DNA of 64,000 bases, from assembly GCA_024402665.1 (NCBI GenBank), contig JAKSTI010000004.1:1-64000 (forward strand), written 5' to 3'. The stretch is from Treponema sp. GTDB lineage: Bacteria > Spirochaetota > Spirochaetia > Treponematales > Treponemataceae. The translations under genes and the position numbers were made by a program. The notes under the pieces are model-generated. The model saw nothing but the letters and a program-made list of their open reading frames with translations. It did not search any database and was not told the DNA's origin. This document shows positions 41,795 to 49,760 of this stretch, one piece after another (the stretch's first letter is position 1; every line of letters begins with the position of its first letter).

Positions 41795-42649
41795 ATGAAA
41801 AAATCATTAAGAATAATTTTAGCTGTGGCTGCAGTTGCTGCATCACTTAGCGTAATTTCATGTGGTGGAAAATCAAAGGCTATTACAGTAGCAATTCCAA
41901 ATGATACAACAAACGAAGCACGTGCTTTACTTTTGCTCCAGGAAGGCGGATACATCACACTTAAAGACGGTGCTGGAATTACAGCAACTCCACTTGATGT
42001 AAAAGAAAATCCATACGGAATTAAATTCAATGAAGTTGAAGCTGCTCAGCTTCCAAATGTACTTCAGGATGTAGACTTTGCTCTTATTAATGCAAACTAC
42101 GCTCTTGGTGCAAACCTTAATCCATCTAAAGACGGTTTGTTGATTGAAGGTTCTGCTTCTGCTTATGTAAACATTGTTTGTGTAAAAGCTGGAAATGAAA
42201 ACAATCCTGCTGTAAAAGCTCTTGTTGCTGCTGTTGAAAGTGCAAAAGTAAAAGATTACATCACAAAAACATACAATGGTGCTGTAATTTCTGTAATCGA
42301 TAATCCAACAGACGGATACGATTCTTCTGTTGATTACGCAGCTCTTAAGGGAACAACAATTTCAATTGCTGCTACACCAACTCCACACGCTGAAGTTCTT
42401 GAAGTTGCAAAAGAAATCCTTGCTGCAAAAGACATTACATTAAAAATCATCGAATTCAATGATTATGTTCAGCCAAACAATGTTGTAGAAAGTGGTGAAG
42501 TTGATGCTAACTACTTCCAGCACGTTCCATACCTTGATGACTTCAACAAAGAAAATGGTACACACATCGTTTCAGTTTCTGGTGTACACGTTGAACCATT
42601 CGCTTTGTATGCAGGTAAATCAAAATCATTGGACGTTTTCCAGAAATAA
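41795..42649 (+). CDS. Circularly permuted MetQ/NlpA-family lipoprotein, paralogue 3
   Basis: 284 residues with lipobox VISC (Cys23). Immediately after the anchor comes what is the C-half of normal MetQ (about residues 29-165): AITVAIPNDTTNEARALLLL, ITATPLDVKENPYGIKFNEV, FALINANYALGANLNPSKDG, ending YNGAVISVID. A linker (about 166-186) leads to what is normally the N-half (about 187-281): ISIAATPTPHAEVLEVAKEI, IIEFNDYVQPNNVVESGEVD, ANYFQHVPYLDDF and HVEPFALYAGKSKSLDVFQK. In MetQ1 and MetQ2 the same blocks run in the opposite order. The ligand residues of both halves are retained, so a functional fold is plausible. It likely serves MetN3/MetI3. Confidence 0.85.
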   Translation: MKKSLRIILAVAAVAASLSVISCGGKSKAITVAIPNDTTNEARALLLLQEGGYITLKDGAGITATPLDVKENPYGIKFNEVEAAQLPNVLQDVDFALINANYALGANLNPSKDGLLIEGSASAYVNIVCVKAGNENNPAVKALVAAVESAKVKDYITKTYNGAVISVIDNPTDGYDSSVDYAALKGTTISIAATPTPHAEVLEVAKEILAAKDITLKIIEFNDYVQPNNVVESGEVDANYFQHVPYLDDFNKENGTHIVSVSGVHVEPFALYAGKSKSLDVFQK

Positions 42650-42665
42650 TCAAATAAATACAATA

Positions 42666-42693
42666 TTGTTACACGATGAAAATTGTGTATAAT
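42666..42693 (+). promoter_or_regulatory. Candidate promoter upstream of metN3
   Basis: TTGTTA (42666-42671), a 16-nt spacer and TATAAT (42688-42693). Transcription from here would meet the hairpin at 42716-42748 within about 20 nt. Confidence 0.5.
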
Positions 42694-42715
42694 GAGTAAG
42701 AAAACTTGTTAAGAA

Positions 42716-42748
42716 AGGAGAGTGCAAGCTTTTGCATTCTCCTTTTTG
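42716..42748 (+). terminator. Strong intrinsic terminator between metQ3 and metN3
   Basis: AGGAGAGTGCAA pairs with TTGCATTCTCCT (one G-U) around a GCTT loop and runs into TTTTTG. It would end metQ3 transcripts and limit read-through into metNI3. The nearby promoter upstream makes it a possible attenuator. Confidence 0.85.
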
Positions 42749-42761
42749 TTATGGGGACAGT

Positions 42762-43760
42762 ATGATAAAAATTGAAAATCTTTCTAAAACCTTTACAACT
42801 GCTCAAGGTCCAGTAGATGCCCTTAAAGATGTTTCGTTAACTATTGAAGACGGTGATATTTTTGGAATTATAGGTATGTCTGGTGCTGGAAAAAGTACTC
42901 TTGTTAGAACAATCAATATGCTTGAACGTCCAACAGAAGGTGCTGTAAAAATTGATGATGTAGATATGGCTTCCTTAACAGAAAAAGAGTTAAGAAAAAA
43001 ACGCCGGGACATCACAATGATTTTCCAGGGCTTTAATCTTTTAATGCAGCGCAACTGTTTGAAAAATGTATGTTTCCCTCTTGAACTTGCAGGAATTCCT
43101 AAAGCAGTAGCAAAAATTCGTGCTCAGGAACTTCTTGATTTAGTTGGACTTGGAAACAAAGCAAAAGCTTATCCTGCACAACTTTCAGGTGGTCAGCAGC
43201 AGCGTGTTGCAATTGCCAGAGCCTTAGCTACAAATCCAAAGGTATTACTTTGTGATGAAGCAACTTCTGCCCTTGATCCTAAAACAACAAACTCAATTCT
43301 TGATCTGATTCGTGATATTAATCAGAAAATGGGGATTACAGTAATTGTAATTACTCATCAGATGAGCGTTGTAGAAAGCGTTTGTAACAAAGTTGCAATT
43401 CTTGAAAATGGTGTTGTTGTTGAACAGGGAAAGGTAGAAGAGATTTTCAGCCGTCCAAAATCTGAAGCAGCAAAAAGACTTGTGTTCCCAGATTCAGCAG
43501 ATATTTCAGAAGAAGTTTCTGAGAATCAGAAGAATATTATTCGTGTTGTGTTTAATGGTGCAAAGGCCGCAAATCAGCCTCTGGTTGCCGCACTTGCAAT
43601 TGAAAAAGGAATTAAAGCAAATATTGCCCACGCATCAACTAAATCTGTTGGTGAAAAGGCATTTGGTACTATGCTTTTAAGTTTCAGTTCAGAATCAGAA
43701 CAGAAGGCTGCAATTGAATTCCTTTCTAATGTACCAGATATTATTGCGGAGGCTTTGTAA
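42762..43760 (+). CDS. metN: MetN, paralogue 3
   Basis: 332 residues from the ATG at 42762; the in-frame codon at 42732 lies in the terminator. Walker A is GMSGAGKST, signature [15 protein letters not shown], Walker B VLLCDEATSALDP and switch His VITHQMSV. The C-terminal NIL domain is present (IIRVVFNGAKAANQPLVAAL...). The Q-loop region FQGFNLLMQRNCLKNV is slightly unusual. metI3 starts 3 bases after the stop. Confidence 0.92.
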   Translation: MIKIENLSKTFTTAQGPVDALKDVSLTIEDGDIFGIIGMSGAGKSTLVRTINMLERPTEGAVKIDDVDMASLTEKELRKKRRDITMIFQGFNLLMQRNCLKNVCFPLELAGIPKAVAKIRAQELLDLVGLGNKAKAYPAQLSGGQQQRVAIARALATNPKVLLCDEATSALDPKTTNSILDLIRDINQKMGITVIVITHQMSVVESVCNKVAILENGVVVEQGKVEEIFSRPKSEAAKRLVFPDSADISEEVSENQKNIIRVVFNGAKAANQPLVAALAIEKGIKANIAHASTKSVGEKAFGTMLLSFSSESEQKAAIEFLSNVPDIIAEAL

Positions 43761-43763
43761 TTT

Positions 43764-44471
43764 ATGTTTAAAAATCTTCTTGATCCAGAAAAATTTAATG
43801 AAGCAATAGAAATTATTAAGTCCCAGTTCCTTCTTTCTACATGGGAAACAATTTATGTAACAGTTCTTGCAACTTTGTTCGCATTTATAATTGGTCTTCC
43901 ATTAGGAGTAATTCTTGTAACTGGCGAAAAAGACGGAATCAGACCTTTGCCATCTGCATTAATGAAAGTAATCAACGTAGTTATTAATATTTTGCGTTCT
44001 GTTCCTTTCCTTATTCTTATGATTCTTGTATTCCCATTGACCCGATTGATTTGTGGAACTGTAGTCGGTACTCTCCCAACAGTTGTTCCTCTTGTAATTG
44101 CCGCTTTCCCATTTATTGCCCGTCTTGTTGAATCAAGTTTGCGTGAAGTAAATCCAAATACAATTGAAATGGCTCAGAGTCTTGGTGCTTCTCCTATGAA
44201 TATCATCATCAAAGTTTTGATTCCAGAAAGTGTACCATCTTTGCTTTCAAATATGACAATCGCAATCACAACTGTACTTGGCTACACTGCAATGAGTGGA
44301 ATTATTGGTGGTGGTGGTCTTGGTAAAATTGCCATCAACTACGGTTACTATCGCTATAAAACTTTAGTTATGATTTGTGCCGTTATCCTTCTGATTCTTC
44401 TTGTTCAGATTTTGCAGACAATCGGTACAAAACTGGCCGTTAAACTTGATAAGCGCATTAAGAAAAACTAG
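43764..44471 (+). CDS. metI: MetI-type permease, paralogue 3
   Basis: 235 residues, five transmembrane helices. TWETIYVTVLATLFAFIIGLPLGVILV, NILRSVPFLILMILVFPLTRLICGT and the coupling loop EMAQSLGASPMNIIIKVLIPESV are standard MetI. SGIIGGGGLGKIAINYGYYRYK follows. The downstream D-amino-acid-transaminase-like gene begins 8 bases later. Confidence 0.92.
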   Translation: MFKNLLDPEKFNEAIEIIKSQFLLSTWETIYVTVLATLFAFIIGLPLGVILVTGEKDGIRPLPSALMKVINVVINILRSVPFLILMILVFPLTRLICGTVVGTLPTVVPLVIAAFPFIARLVESSLREVNPNTIEMAQSLGASPMNIIIKVLIPESVPSLLSNMTIAITTVLGYTAMSGIIGGGGLGKIAINYGYYRYKTLVMICAVILLILLVQILQTIGTKLAVKLDKRIKKN

Positions 44472-44479
44472 GTACTTTT

Positions 44480-45337
44480 ATGAAAAACGTTGGATATTAT
44501 AACGGTAAAATTGGGCTTATTGAAGAAATGAGCGTTCCAATGAATGATCGTGGAATGTTTTTTGGTGATGGCGTTTATGATGCAACAATTGCCGCCAACA
44601 AAAAAATGTTTAAGCCTTACTATCATATTGATCGTTTTTATAATTCTATGAAAGCTGTTCAGATTGATTTTGAACAGGATAAAAAATGGCTTTATGATGA
44701 ATTGCAAAAATGCATTGACCTTTGTGATTCCAACGGACCTTTATTTGTATACTGGCAGGTGACTCGTGGAACTGCCATGCGTACATTCAGTTTTACTTCA
44801 TCAAAACCAAATCTTATGATTTATATTTTTGAAGCAGGACTTACAGATTTACGAAAACCATGGAAAGTAATCACTGTGGAAGATACCAGATTCCTTCATT
44901 GTGATATTAAAACTTTGAATCTTTTACCAGCAGTTCTTGCCAGCGAAAAAGCAAAACAGACTGGATGTGAAGAAGTTATTTTTCATCGTGGAAACAGAGT
45001 AACTGAATGTGCCCACAACAACGTTCATATTATAAAGGATGGGGTTTTTATTACACCTCCTCTTGATAATCTTATTCTTCCCGGAACTGCCCGCCGTCAT
45101 ATTCTTGAATTGTGCCAGAAAAATGGAATCCCTTTTGAAGAAAGAGCATTTACTTTAGACGAACTTTTTGATGCTGATGAAATTCTTATTTCCTGTGCCG
45201 CAACTTATGGAGTTCCAGTTTGTCAGATTGATGGAAAACCTGTTGGCGGAAAAGACAGCGCTACATTAAAAAAGATTCAGTCATTGATTATTCAGGATTT
45301 TACAGATGAAACTGGTTATGTGCCAGATATTTTATAA
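44480..45337 (+). CDS. Class IV aminotransferase, D-amino-acid transaminase-like
   Basis: 285 residues, a PLP-dependent fold-type IV enzyme. Motifs are NDRGMFFGDGVYDATIA (start of the fold), DIKTLNLLPAVLASEKAKQTGCEEVIFHRGNRVTECAHNNVHII (PLP Lys in DIKTLNLL) and ILPGTARRHILEL. DIKxLNLL favours D-amino acid transaminase over branched-chain aminotransferase. Co-transcription with metNI3 suggests it handles an imported amino acid, for example conversion of D-methionine to its 2-oxo acid. Confidence 0.87.
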   Translation: MKNVGYYNGKIGLIEEMSVPMNDRGMFFGDGVYDATIAANKKMFKPYYHIDRFYNSMKAVQIDFEQDKKWLYDELQKCIDLCDSNGPLFVYWQVTRGTAMRTFSFTSSKPNLMIYIFEAGLTDLRKPWKVITVEDTRFLHCDIKTLNLLPAVLASEKAKQTGCEEVIFHRGNRVTECAHNNVHIIKDGVFITPPLDNLILPGTARRHILELCQKNGIPFEERAFTLDELFDADEILISCAATYGVPVCQIDGKPVGGKDSATLKKIQSLIIQDFTDETGYVPDIL

Positions 45338-45360
45338 CTTTCATTTTTTTTGGAGGAAAT

Positions 45361-46524
45361 ATGCCACAGCTTTCTAACAGAACATCAACTTTTACAGATT
45401 CAGTTATCCGCAGAATGACTCGCATTTCAAATCAGTATGGGGCCGTTAATCTTTCTCAAGGTTTCCCTGATTTTGAACCTCCTGCTGAAATTCTTAAAAG
45501 ACTTGCGGAAGTTACAAAAGAAGATTTTCATCAGTATGCAATTACATGGGGCGCACAGAATTTTCGTGAAGCCTTAGCCGGTAAAATCAAACATTTTTCG
45601 GGCCTTGATGCAGATCCAAATGCAGACCTTGTAGTAACTTGCGGAAGTACAGAAGCAATGATGGCTGCAATGATGAGTGTTACAAATCCTGGCGATAAAG
45701 TAATTGTATTTTCTCCTTTTTATGAAAACTATGGTGCAGATACAATTTTAAGTGGAGCCGAACCAATTTACGTTCCGTTAGTTCCACCAGCCTTTAAGTT
45801 TGATCCTGAAGTTCTTGAAAATGCATTCCGCCAGAAGCCAAAAGCAATTATTGTTTGTAATCCTTCTAATCCATGCGGGAAAGTTTTTACAAAAGAGGAA
45901 CTTACAGTCATTGCGGATCTTGCAAAAAAATATGACGCCTTTGTAATCACAGATGAAGTTTACGAACATATTCTTTATGCTCCAAATGTTCACACATATA
46001 TGGCCGCTCTTCCTGGAATGAAGGAACGCACAATCACCTGTAACTCTCTTTCAAAAACTTATTCAATTACTGGCTGGCGATTAGGTTACACTTTTGCAAA
46101 TCCTGAAATTTCTGAGCGTATTAAAAAGGTGCATGACTTTTTGACAGTTGGAGCCGCAGCCCCATTGCAGGAAGCAGCAGTTACTGGTCTTAAATTTGGT
46201 GATGATTATTATAGGGATCTTCAGGCAAAATACACAGAAAAACGAAATCTCTTTTTGCATGGGCTTGATGATTTGAAAATTGCACATACGGTTCCAGAAG
46301 GGGCTTACTATATTTTAATTGATATCAGCGAATTCGGTTATGAAAGTGATCTGGAATTTGCAGAAATTCTGGCTGAAAAAGTTGGGGTTGGTGCTGTTCC
46401 AGGTTCAAGTTTCTTTAAAGAACCAGAAAACCGTTATGTAAGACTCCATTTTGCTAAGAAAAACGAAACTCTCAACGAAGCTTTGAACAGACTTGCCGAT
46501 ATGAGAGAGAAGTTGAAGAAATAA
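45361..46524 (+). CDS. Class I/II pyridoxal-phosphate aminotransferase
   Basis: 387 residues of fold-type I aminotransferase: NLSQGFPDFEPP, VTCGSTEAMMAAMMSVTNPGDKVIVFSPFYENY, AIIVCNPSNPCGKVF, VITDEVYEHILY, the Schiff-base Lys in SLSKTYSITGWRLGY, and RLHFAKK at the substrate Arg. The sequence resembles the methionine/kynurenine/aromatic-type subgroup. It lies 23 bases after the D-amino-acid transaminase with a GGAGG site. The two together could interconvert D- and L-forms through a shared 2-oxo acid. Confidence 0.88.
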   Translation: MPQLSNRTSTFTDSVIRRMTRISNQYGAVNLSQGFPDFEPPAEILKRLAEVTKEDFHQYAITWGAQNFREALAGKIKHFSGLDADPNADLVVTCGSTEAMMAAMMSVTNPGDKVIVFSPFYENYGADTILSGAEPIYVPLVPPAFKFDPEVLENAFRQKPKAIIVCNPSNPCGKVFTKEELTVIADLAKKYDAFVITDEVYEHILYAPNVHTYMAALPGMKERTITCNSLSKTYSITGWRLGYTFANPEISERIKKVHDFLTVGAAAPLQEAAVTGLKFGDDYYRDLQAKYTEKRNLFLHGLDDLKIAHTVPEGAYYILIDISEFGYESDLEFAEILAEKVGVGAVPGSSFFKEPENRYVRLHFAKKNETLNEALNRLADMREKLKK

Positions 46525-46620
46525 ATTCAGATTTTTTTTATAATTTTTTTTTCACTCTATCACAATATGATGTTGACGCAATGTATCCTTACCTTACAAA
46601 GATGAAAGGGGGATACCGAC

Positions 46621-47349
46621 ATGAGTTATTGTAACAAAATTTATTTGAAAACAGTTGATCAGATTCCATTATTGAGTGAAGAAGAAGAAAAAGTGCTCAC
46701 TGAAAAAGCATTTAAAGGCGACAAACTTGCAAAAAAACGTCTTGTGGAAGCTAATCTTAGATTTGTAATTAAGATTGCCAATGAGTACAGAGCTTCAAAT
46801 ATGGAAATTGATGATTTGATTACTGCCGGAAATATTGGTTTGATGCGTGCGGCAGATAAATTTAATCCTTCTCGTGATAATAAATTTCTTTCTTATGCCG
46901 TATGGTGGATTCGTTCTTTTATCCATGAAGAAATTCGCAAAAATGGATTTGCAGTCAAAATTCCAGCTTACCGATATGGTGAAAAAAAATATGAAGAGTG
47001 GAGATCTGTAAGTTTGAATCAGATTGTAAAAGACACAGAAGGCGAATGTTCCATGCTTTCTATTTTGAAAGATGATAAAAATGCCGGGCCAGAAGCAAAT
47101 GCCTGTAGCGATGCTGTTTCTAAGAGACTTTATGAGTATCTGGATTTTTTGAATTCAGTAGAACGTGAAATTTTAATTTTGCGAAACGGTCTTTCTGGAA
47201 AGGAACCAATGAGTCTTGCTGCAGTTGCAGAAGTTGTTGGCTACAGCAAGGAAAGAGTACGACAGCTGGAAGGCAAGGCAATCCTTAAACTCCGTTCAAT
47301 TGCCAGAAAAGAAGGCGATATCTCTGAGGAATTTAATTTAGCTGCTTAG
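46621..47349 (+). CDS. Small sigma-70-family sigma factor
   Basis: 242 residues. Region 1.2 is NKIYLKTVDQIPLLSEEEE. Region 2 is RLVEANLRFVIKIANEYR...IDDLITAGNIGLMRAADKF...FLSYAVWWIRSFIHEEI. Region 4 is LNSVEREILILRNGL...SLAAVAEVVGYSKERVRQLEGKAILKLRS. Region 3 appears shortened, as region 4 begins soon after. It resembles an alternative group 2/3 sigma rather than the housekeeping RpoD, which is usually much longer. The ribosome binding site is AAAGGGGG. What it controls is not evident. Confidence 0.85.
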   Translation: MSYCNKIYLKTVDQIPLLSEEEEKVLTEKAFKGDKLAKKRLVEANLRFVIKIANEYRASNMEIDDLITAGNIGLMRAADKFNPSRDNKFLSYAVWWIRSFIHEEIRKNGFAVKIPAYRYGEKKYEEWRSVSLNQIVKDTEGECSMLSILKDDKNAGPEANACSDAVSKRLYEYLDFLNSVEREILILRNGLSGKEPMSLAAVAEVVGYSKERVRQLEGKAILKLRSIARKEGDISEEFNLAA

Positions 47350-47355
47350 GCTTTA

Positions 47356-48270
47356 TTAATACCCGCTTTCAATCTTTTTCATCTCTGCGTAAAGGTATTC
47401 GTTTGCCGGTACTTTCAGGTTGTGCTTTTTAGCAAGTTCAATTACAGTGCCGGCGAACATTTCCAGTTCACTGTAGCGTTTTGCTTTTCTGTCCTGAGCC
47501 ATTGATGGAAATCCGTCTGGAGCAAGAGTTGCAATAATATCAATATAAGTCTGAACTTCACTTTCAGCAAGATTTACCCCTTCTGCTTTAGAAAGTTCAA
47601 CAACTTCTTCCATTGCTGCAACAAAAGTATCTCGTGGTTTTCCTGGAGCCAAAGTCTGACTATATGTTGTATCAAATACGGCACAAGTCTGGTTAATTCC
47701 AACGTTCAGCATCCATTTTGCCCAGATTCGGTAAAGAATGTTTTCTTCTTTTTTGTAAGGCATTTCAATTTTATCAAAGAATGCACAGACTGAATCTAAA
47801 TTTTCAGAATCCTGATTTTCAAGTTTTCCAATACAAAGTATGCCTTTTTTTGTATAACGCAAATCAGAACCGTCACGCATTGCATCCATCTGCTGAGCAA
47901 CAGTGTAAATCAGCTTTTTTTGACCGTAGCGTTCTGCAATAATATTTTCGCTGGAAATTCCGTTCATTACAGACATAATGATTGTATCTGGACCAAGACA
48001 ATTTTTCATTGTATCAAGTGCACTGTTCAGGCTGTTGTATTTTACTGCAACAATAACAAGGTCAAAGGCTTCTTTTTCTGAACTTTTCTGCATCTGAAGA
48101 TCCAGAGCCTTTCCGTTACATGTAAATTTTTTTGACTTATATTTTTCAAAGCGGTCATCATCAAGAATAAATGCCACTGAATTTTTTCCCATTTTAGAAG
48201 TGATGTGTTCACCATACATAAGGCCTAAAGCGCCCATTCCAATAATTGCTGTTCTTTTAATTTCTTTCAT
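47356..48270 (-). CDS. 2-dehydropantoate 2-reductase family protein (PanE/ApbA)
   Basis: 304 residues from the ATG at 48270. The NADPH Rossmann start AIIGMGALGLMYGEHI is followed by FDLVIVAVKYNSLNSAL, GPDTIIMSVMNGISSENII, ILYRIWAKWMLNVGINQTCAVF (helical domain with the catalytic-Lys region) and GFPSMAQDRKAKRYSELEMFAGTVIEL. It is full length, unlike the collapsed copy at 11955-12422. It reduces ketopantoate or a related 2-oxo acid. TATATT ends exactly 6 nt before the ATG and no ribosome binding site is visible, so it may be leaderless. Confidence 0.88.
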   Translation of the reverse strand: MKEIKRTAIIGMGALGLMYGEHITSKMGKNSVAFILDDDRFEKYKSKKFTCNGKALDLQMQKSSEKEAFDLVIVAVKYNSLNSALDTMKNCLGPDTIIMSVMNGISSENIIAERYGQKKLIYTVAQQMDAMRDGSDLRYTKKGILCIGKLENQDSENLDSVCAFFDKIEMPYKKEENILYRIWAKWMLNVGINQTCAVFDTTYSQTLAPGKPRDTFVAAMEEVVELSKAEGVNLAESEVQTYIDIIATLAPDGFPSMAQDRKAKRYSELEMFAGTVIELAKKHNLKVPANEYLYAEMKKIESGY

Positions 48271-48358
48271 ACTTTTAATATAGTGGAAATCTGCTGATTT
48301 TGGAAGTTTGAACAAATATCAATATGAAATAATGCAAAAAATATACAGTTTTTTTCAA

Positions 48359-48387
48359 TTGACAGTAAGTTTTACCACATATACTGA
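48359..48387 (+). promoter_or_regulatory. Promoter of the truncated VOC gene
   Basis: TTGACA (48359-48364), a 17-nt spacer and TACTGA (48382-48387), followed by a GGAGG ribosome binding site at 48414-48418. Confidence 0.5.
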
Positions 48388-48427
48388 ATTTATCAACAGA
48401 TAAAGTTGAATTTGGAGGAATATATAT

Positions 48428-48577
48428 ATGAGTAAAGTAACTGGAATTAGTCACGCAGCCTTTAAATGTAAGGATCTGGACGCATCTCTTCACTATTACA
48501 AAGATGTTTTAGGCGGCGGTTCATCTAATTTTATGTTCCTCGTCCTTGCAGTAAGACAGGTCCTTGGAAGAAATTAA
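48428..48577 (+). pseudogene. Truncated VOC/glyoxalase-family gene
   Basis: 49 codons. The first 30 (VTGISHAAFKCKDLDASLHYYKDVLGG) match the start of a vicinal-oxygen-chelate/glyoxalase domain, with the metal-ligand His and the beta-alpha-beta start. The frame then changes to unrelated sequence and stops. The family needs about 120 residues. It keeps a good promoter and ribosome binding site. The foldback repeat lies 46 bases downstream, so loss of the rest may be linked to that element. Confidence 0.65.
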
Positions 48578-48622
48578 TTTTTCAAATATCTACTGGCGGA
48601 TAACATTGTATTTATAATTATG

Positions 48623-48796
48623 AAAATACTACCAGTCAGTGTCGTTCGACTAACGTCGAACTAAACGAGTTTTCTAGGAAAACTCGCGGACTGTCAAAAC
48701 CGCTATCTAGCGTCGCTACATGCGCAGAACGGCAAGGAAACTATCTTTCCGTCCTGCGAGTGTTTTTGACAGTCGCTGTCTTCCTTCCCGTATTTT
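48623..48796 (-). repeat. Foldback (MITE-like) repeat element, copy 2, inverted
   Basis: 174 bp bounded by AAAATAC/GTATTTT, extended to TATGAAAATAC/GTATTTTCATA. Its reverse complement matches copy 1 across the core (ACGGGAAGGAAG, GACTGTCAAAAACACTCGCA, TAGCGACGCTAG, CGGTTTTGACAG, ACTGACTGGTAGTATTTT). It carries about 45 extra bases with two more small hairpins (CGAGTTTTC/GAAAACTCG and TTCGAC/GTCGAA). Confidence 0.85.
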
Positions 48797-48821
48797 CATA
48801 AAACAAAATTTATATTGAGTA

Positions 48822-48897
48822 GGGGTCTGTCCCCTATGAAATTTCATTATTGATGGTAAAATTAGATTTGCCAGAATTAGAGTAGGGGTCTGTCCCC
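48822..48897 (+). repeat. Two GGGGTCTGTCCCC palindromes upstream of an MBL-fold gene
   Basis: Perfect copies at 48822-48834 and 48885-48897, 63 bp apart. The second ends 17 bases before the ATG of the downstream gene and just before its GGAGA site. Confidence 0.85.
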
Positions 48898-48914
48898 TCA
48901 AAATTGGAGAAATT

Positions 48915-49760
48915 ATGTGGTTGAAAAATGGGAAAGAATTAATTGAGGAAATTCACAATGCTCATAACGAAAACGGGAACGTGTTTTTGTGGAGGATTGG
49001 GCAGTGTGGGTATGTGATTAAATTCTGCGGGAAAATTATTCTGATTGATCCTGTTTTAAATGATTTAACAGATGAAAATGGAAAAACTGTTCGCCTTTAT
49101 GAAGCTCCTTTTTCTGCCGCAGATATTAATGCTGATTATGTTTTATGTACTCACGGTCATGCAGATCATCTTGCAGAAGAGACTGTAAAAACATTTGCAT
49201 TAAAAAAACGTTCTCCTGTGTTTATTGTACCAGCGGGTTGTAAAAAACAGATGGAAAATCTTTTTGGAACAGAAAGTGAAGCAAAAGTGATTTACTTAAA
49301 GCCAGAGGAATCTGCTGAATGTCCTGCAATAAACTGCTGTTTCATAGTAAAGGCAATTTCTGCTGCTCATCCAGACCATTATTATGATGAATCAGATTCG
49401 CGGATGGCATTAAGTTATGTTCTGCAGCTTGGTAAAAAAACAATAATCCATTTGGGAGACACATATCTTACAGAACCTCTTTTGAACAATCTGGAATCAA
49501 TTCAAGAACCAGACCTTTTGCTTCCTCCAATTAATGGGGATGATCTTTTTAGAAAAATGATTAATTTTATTGGAAATATGGAAGCAGAAGAAGCTGCAAA
49601 ACTGGCAGTCAGAATAAAGGCAAAACTGGCAATCCCTACTCATTATGATATGGTGTTAAATAATACAGCCGACCCAAACCGCTTCCTTAATGAAATGAAA
49701 CGCCTTGAATCGGCTGATAAGTGTATGCTGCTGGAACTTGGTCAGCAACTGATTTTATAA
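48915..49760 (+). CDS. Metallo-beta-lactamase-fold hydrolase, UlaG-like
   Basis: 281 residues. The metal motif [11 protein letters not shown] (HxHxDH) follows [19 protein letters not shown]. Later ligands lie in [31 protein letters not shown] and [11 protein letters not shown]. The arrangement resembles the UlaG/ascorbate-6-phosphate-lactonase-like branch of the superfamily. Predicted cytoplasmic; the substrate is unknown. Its stop overlaps the convergent chemoreceptor stop by 6 bases. Confidence 0.85.
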   Translation: MWLKNGKELIEEIHNAHNENGNVFLWRIGQCGYVIKFCGKIILIDPVLNDLTDENGKTVRLYEAPFSAADINADYVLCTHGHADHLAEETVKTFALKKRSPVFIVPAGCKKQMENLFGTESEAKVIYLKPEESAECPAINCCFIVKAISAAHPDHYYDESDSRMALSYVLQLGKKTIIHLGDTYLTEPLLNNLESIQEPDLLLPPINGDDLFRKMINFIGNMEAEEAAKLAVRIKAKLAIPTHYDMVLNNTADPNRFLNEMKRLESADKCMLLELGQQLIL

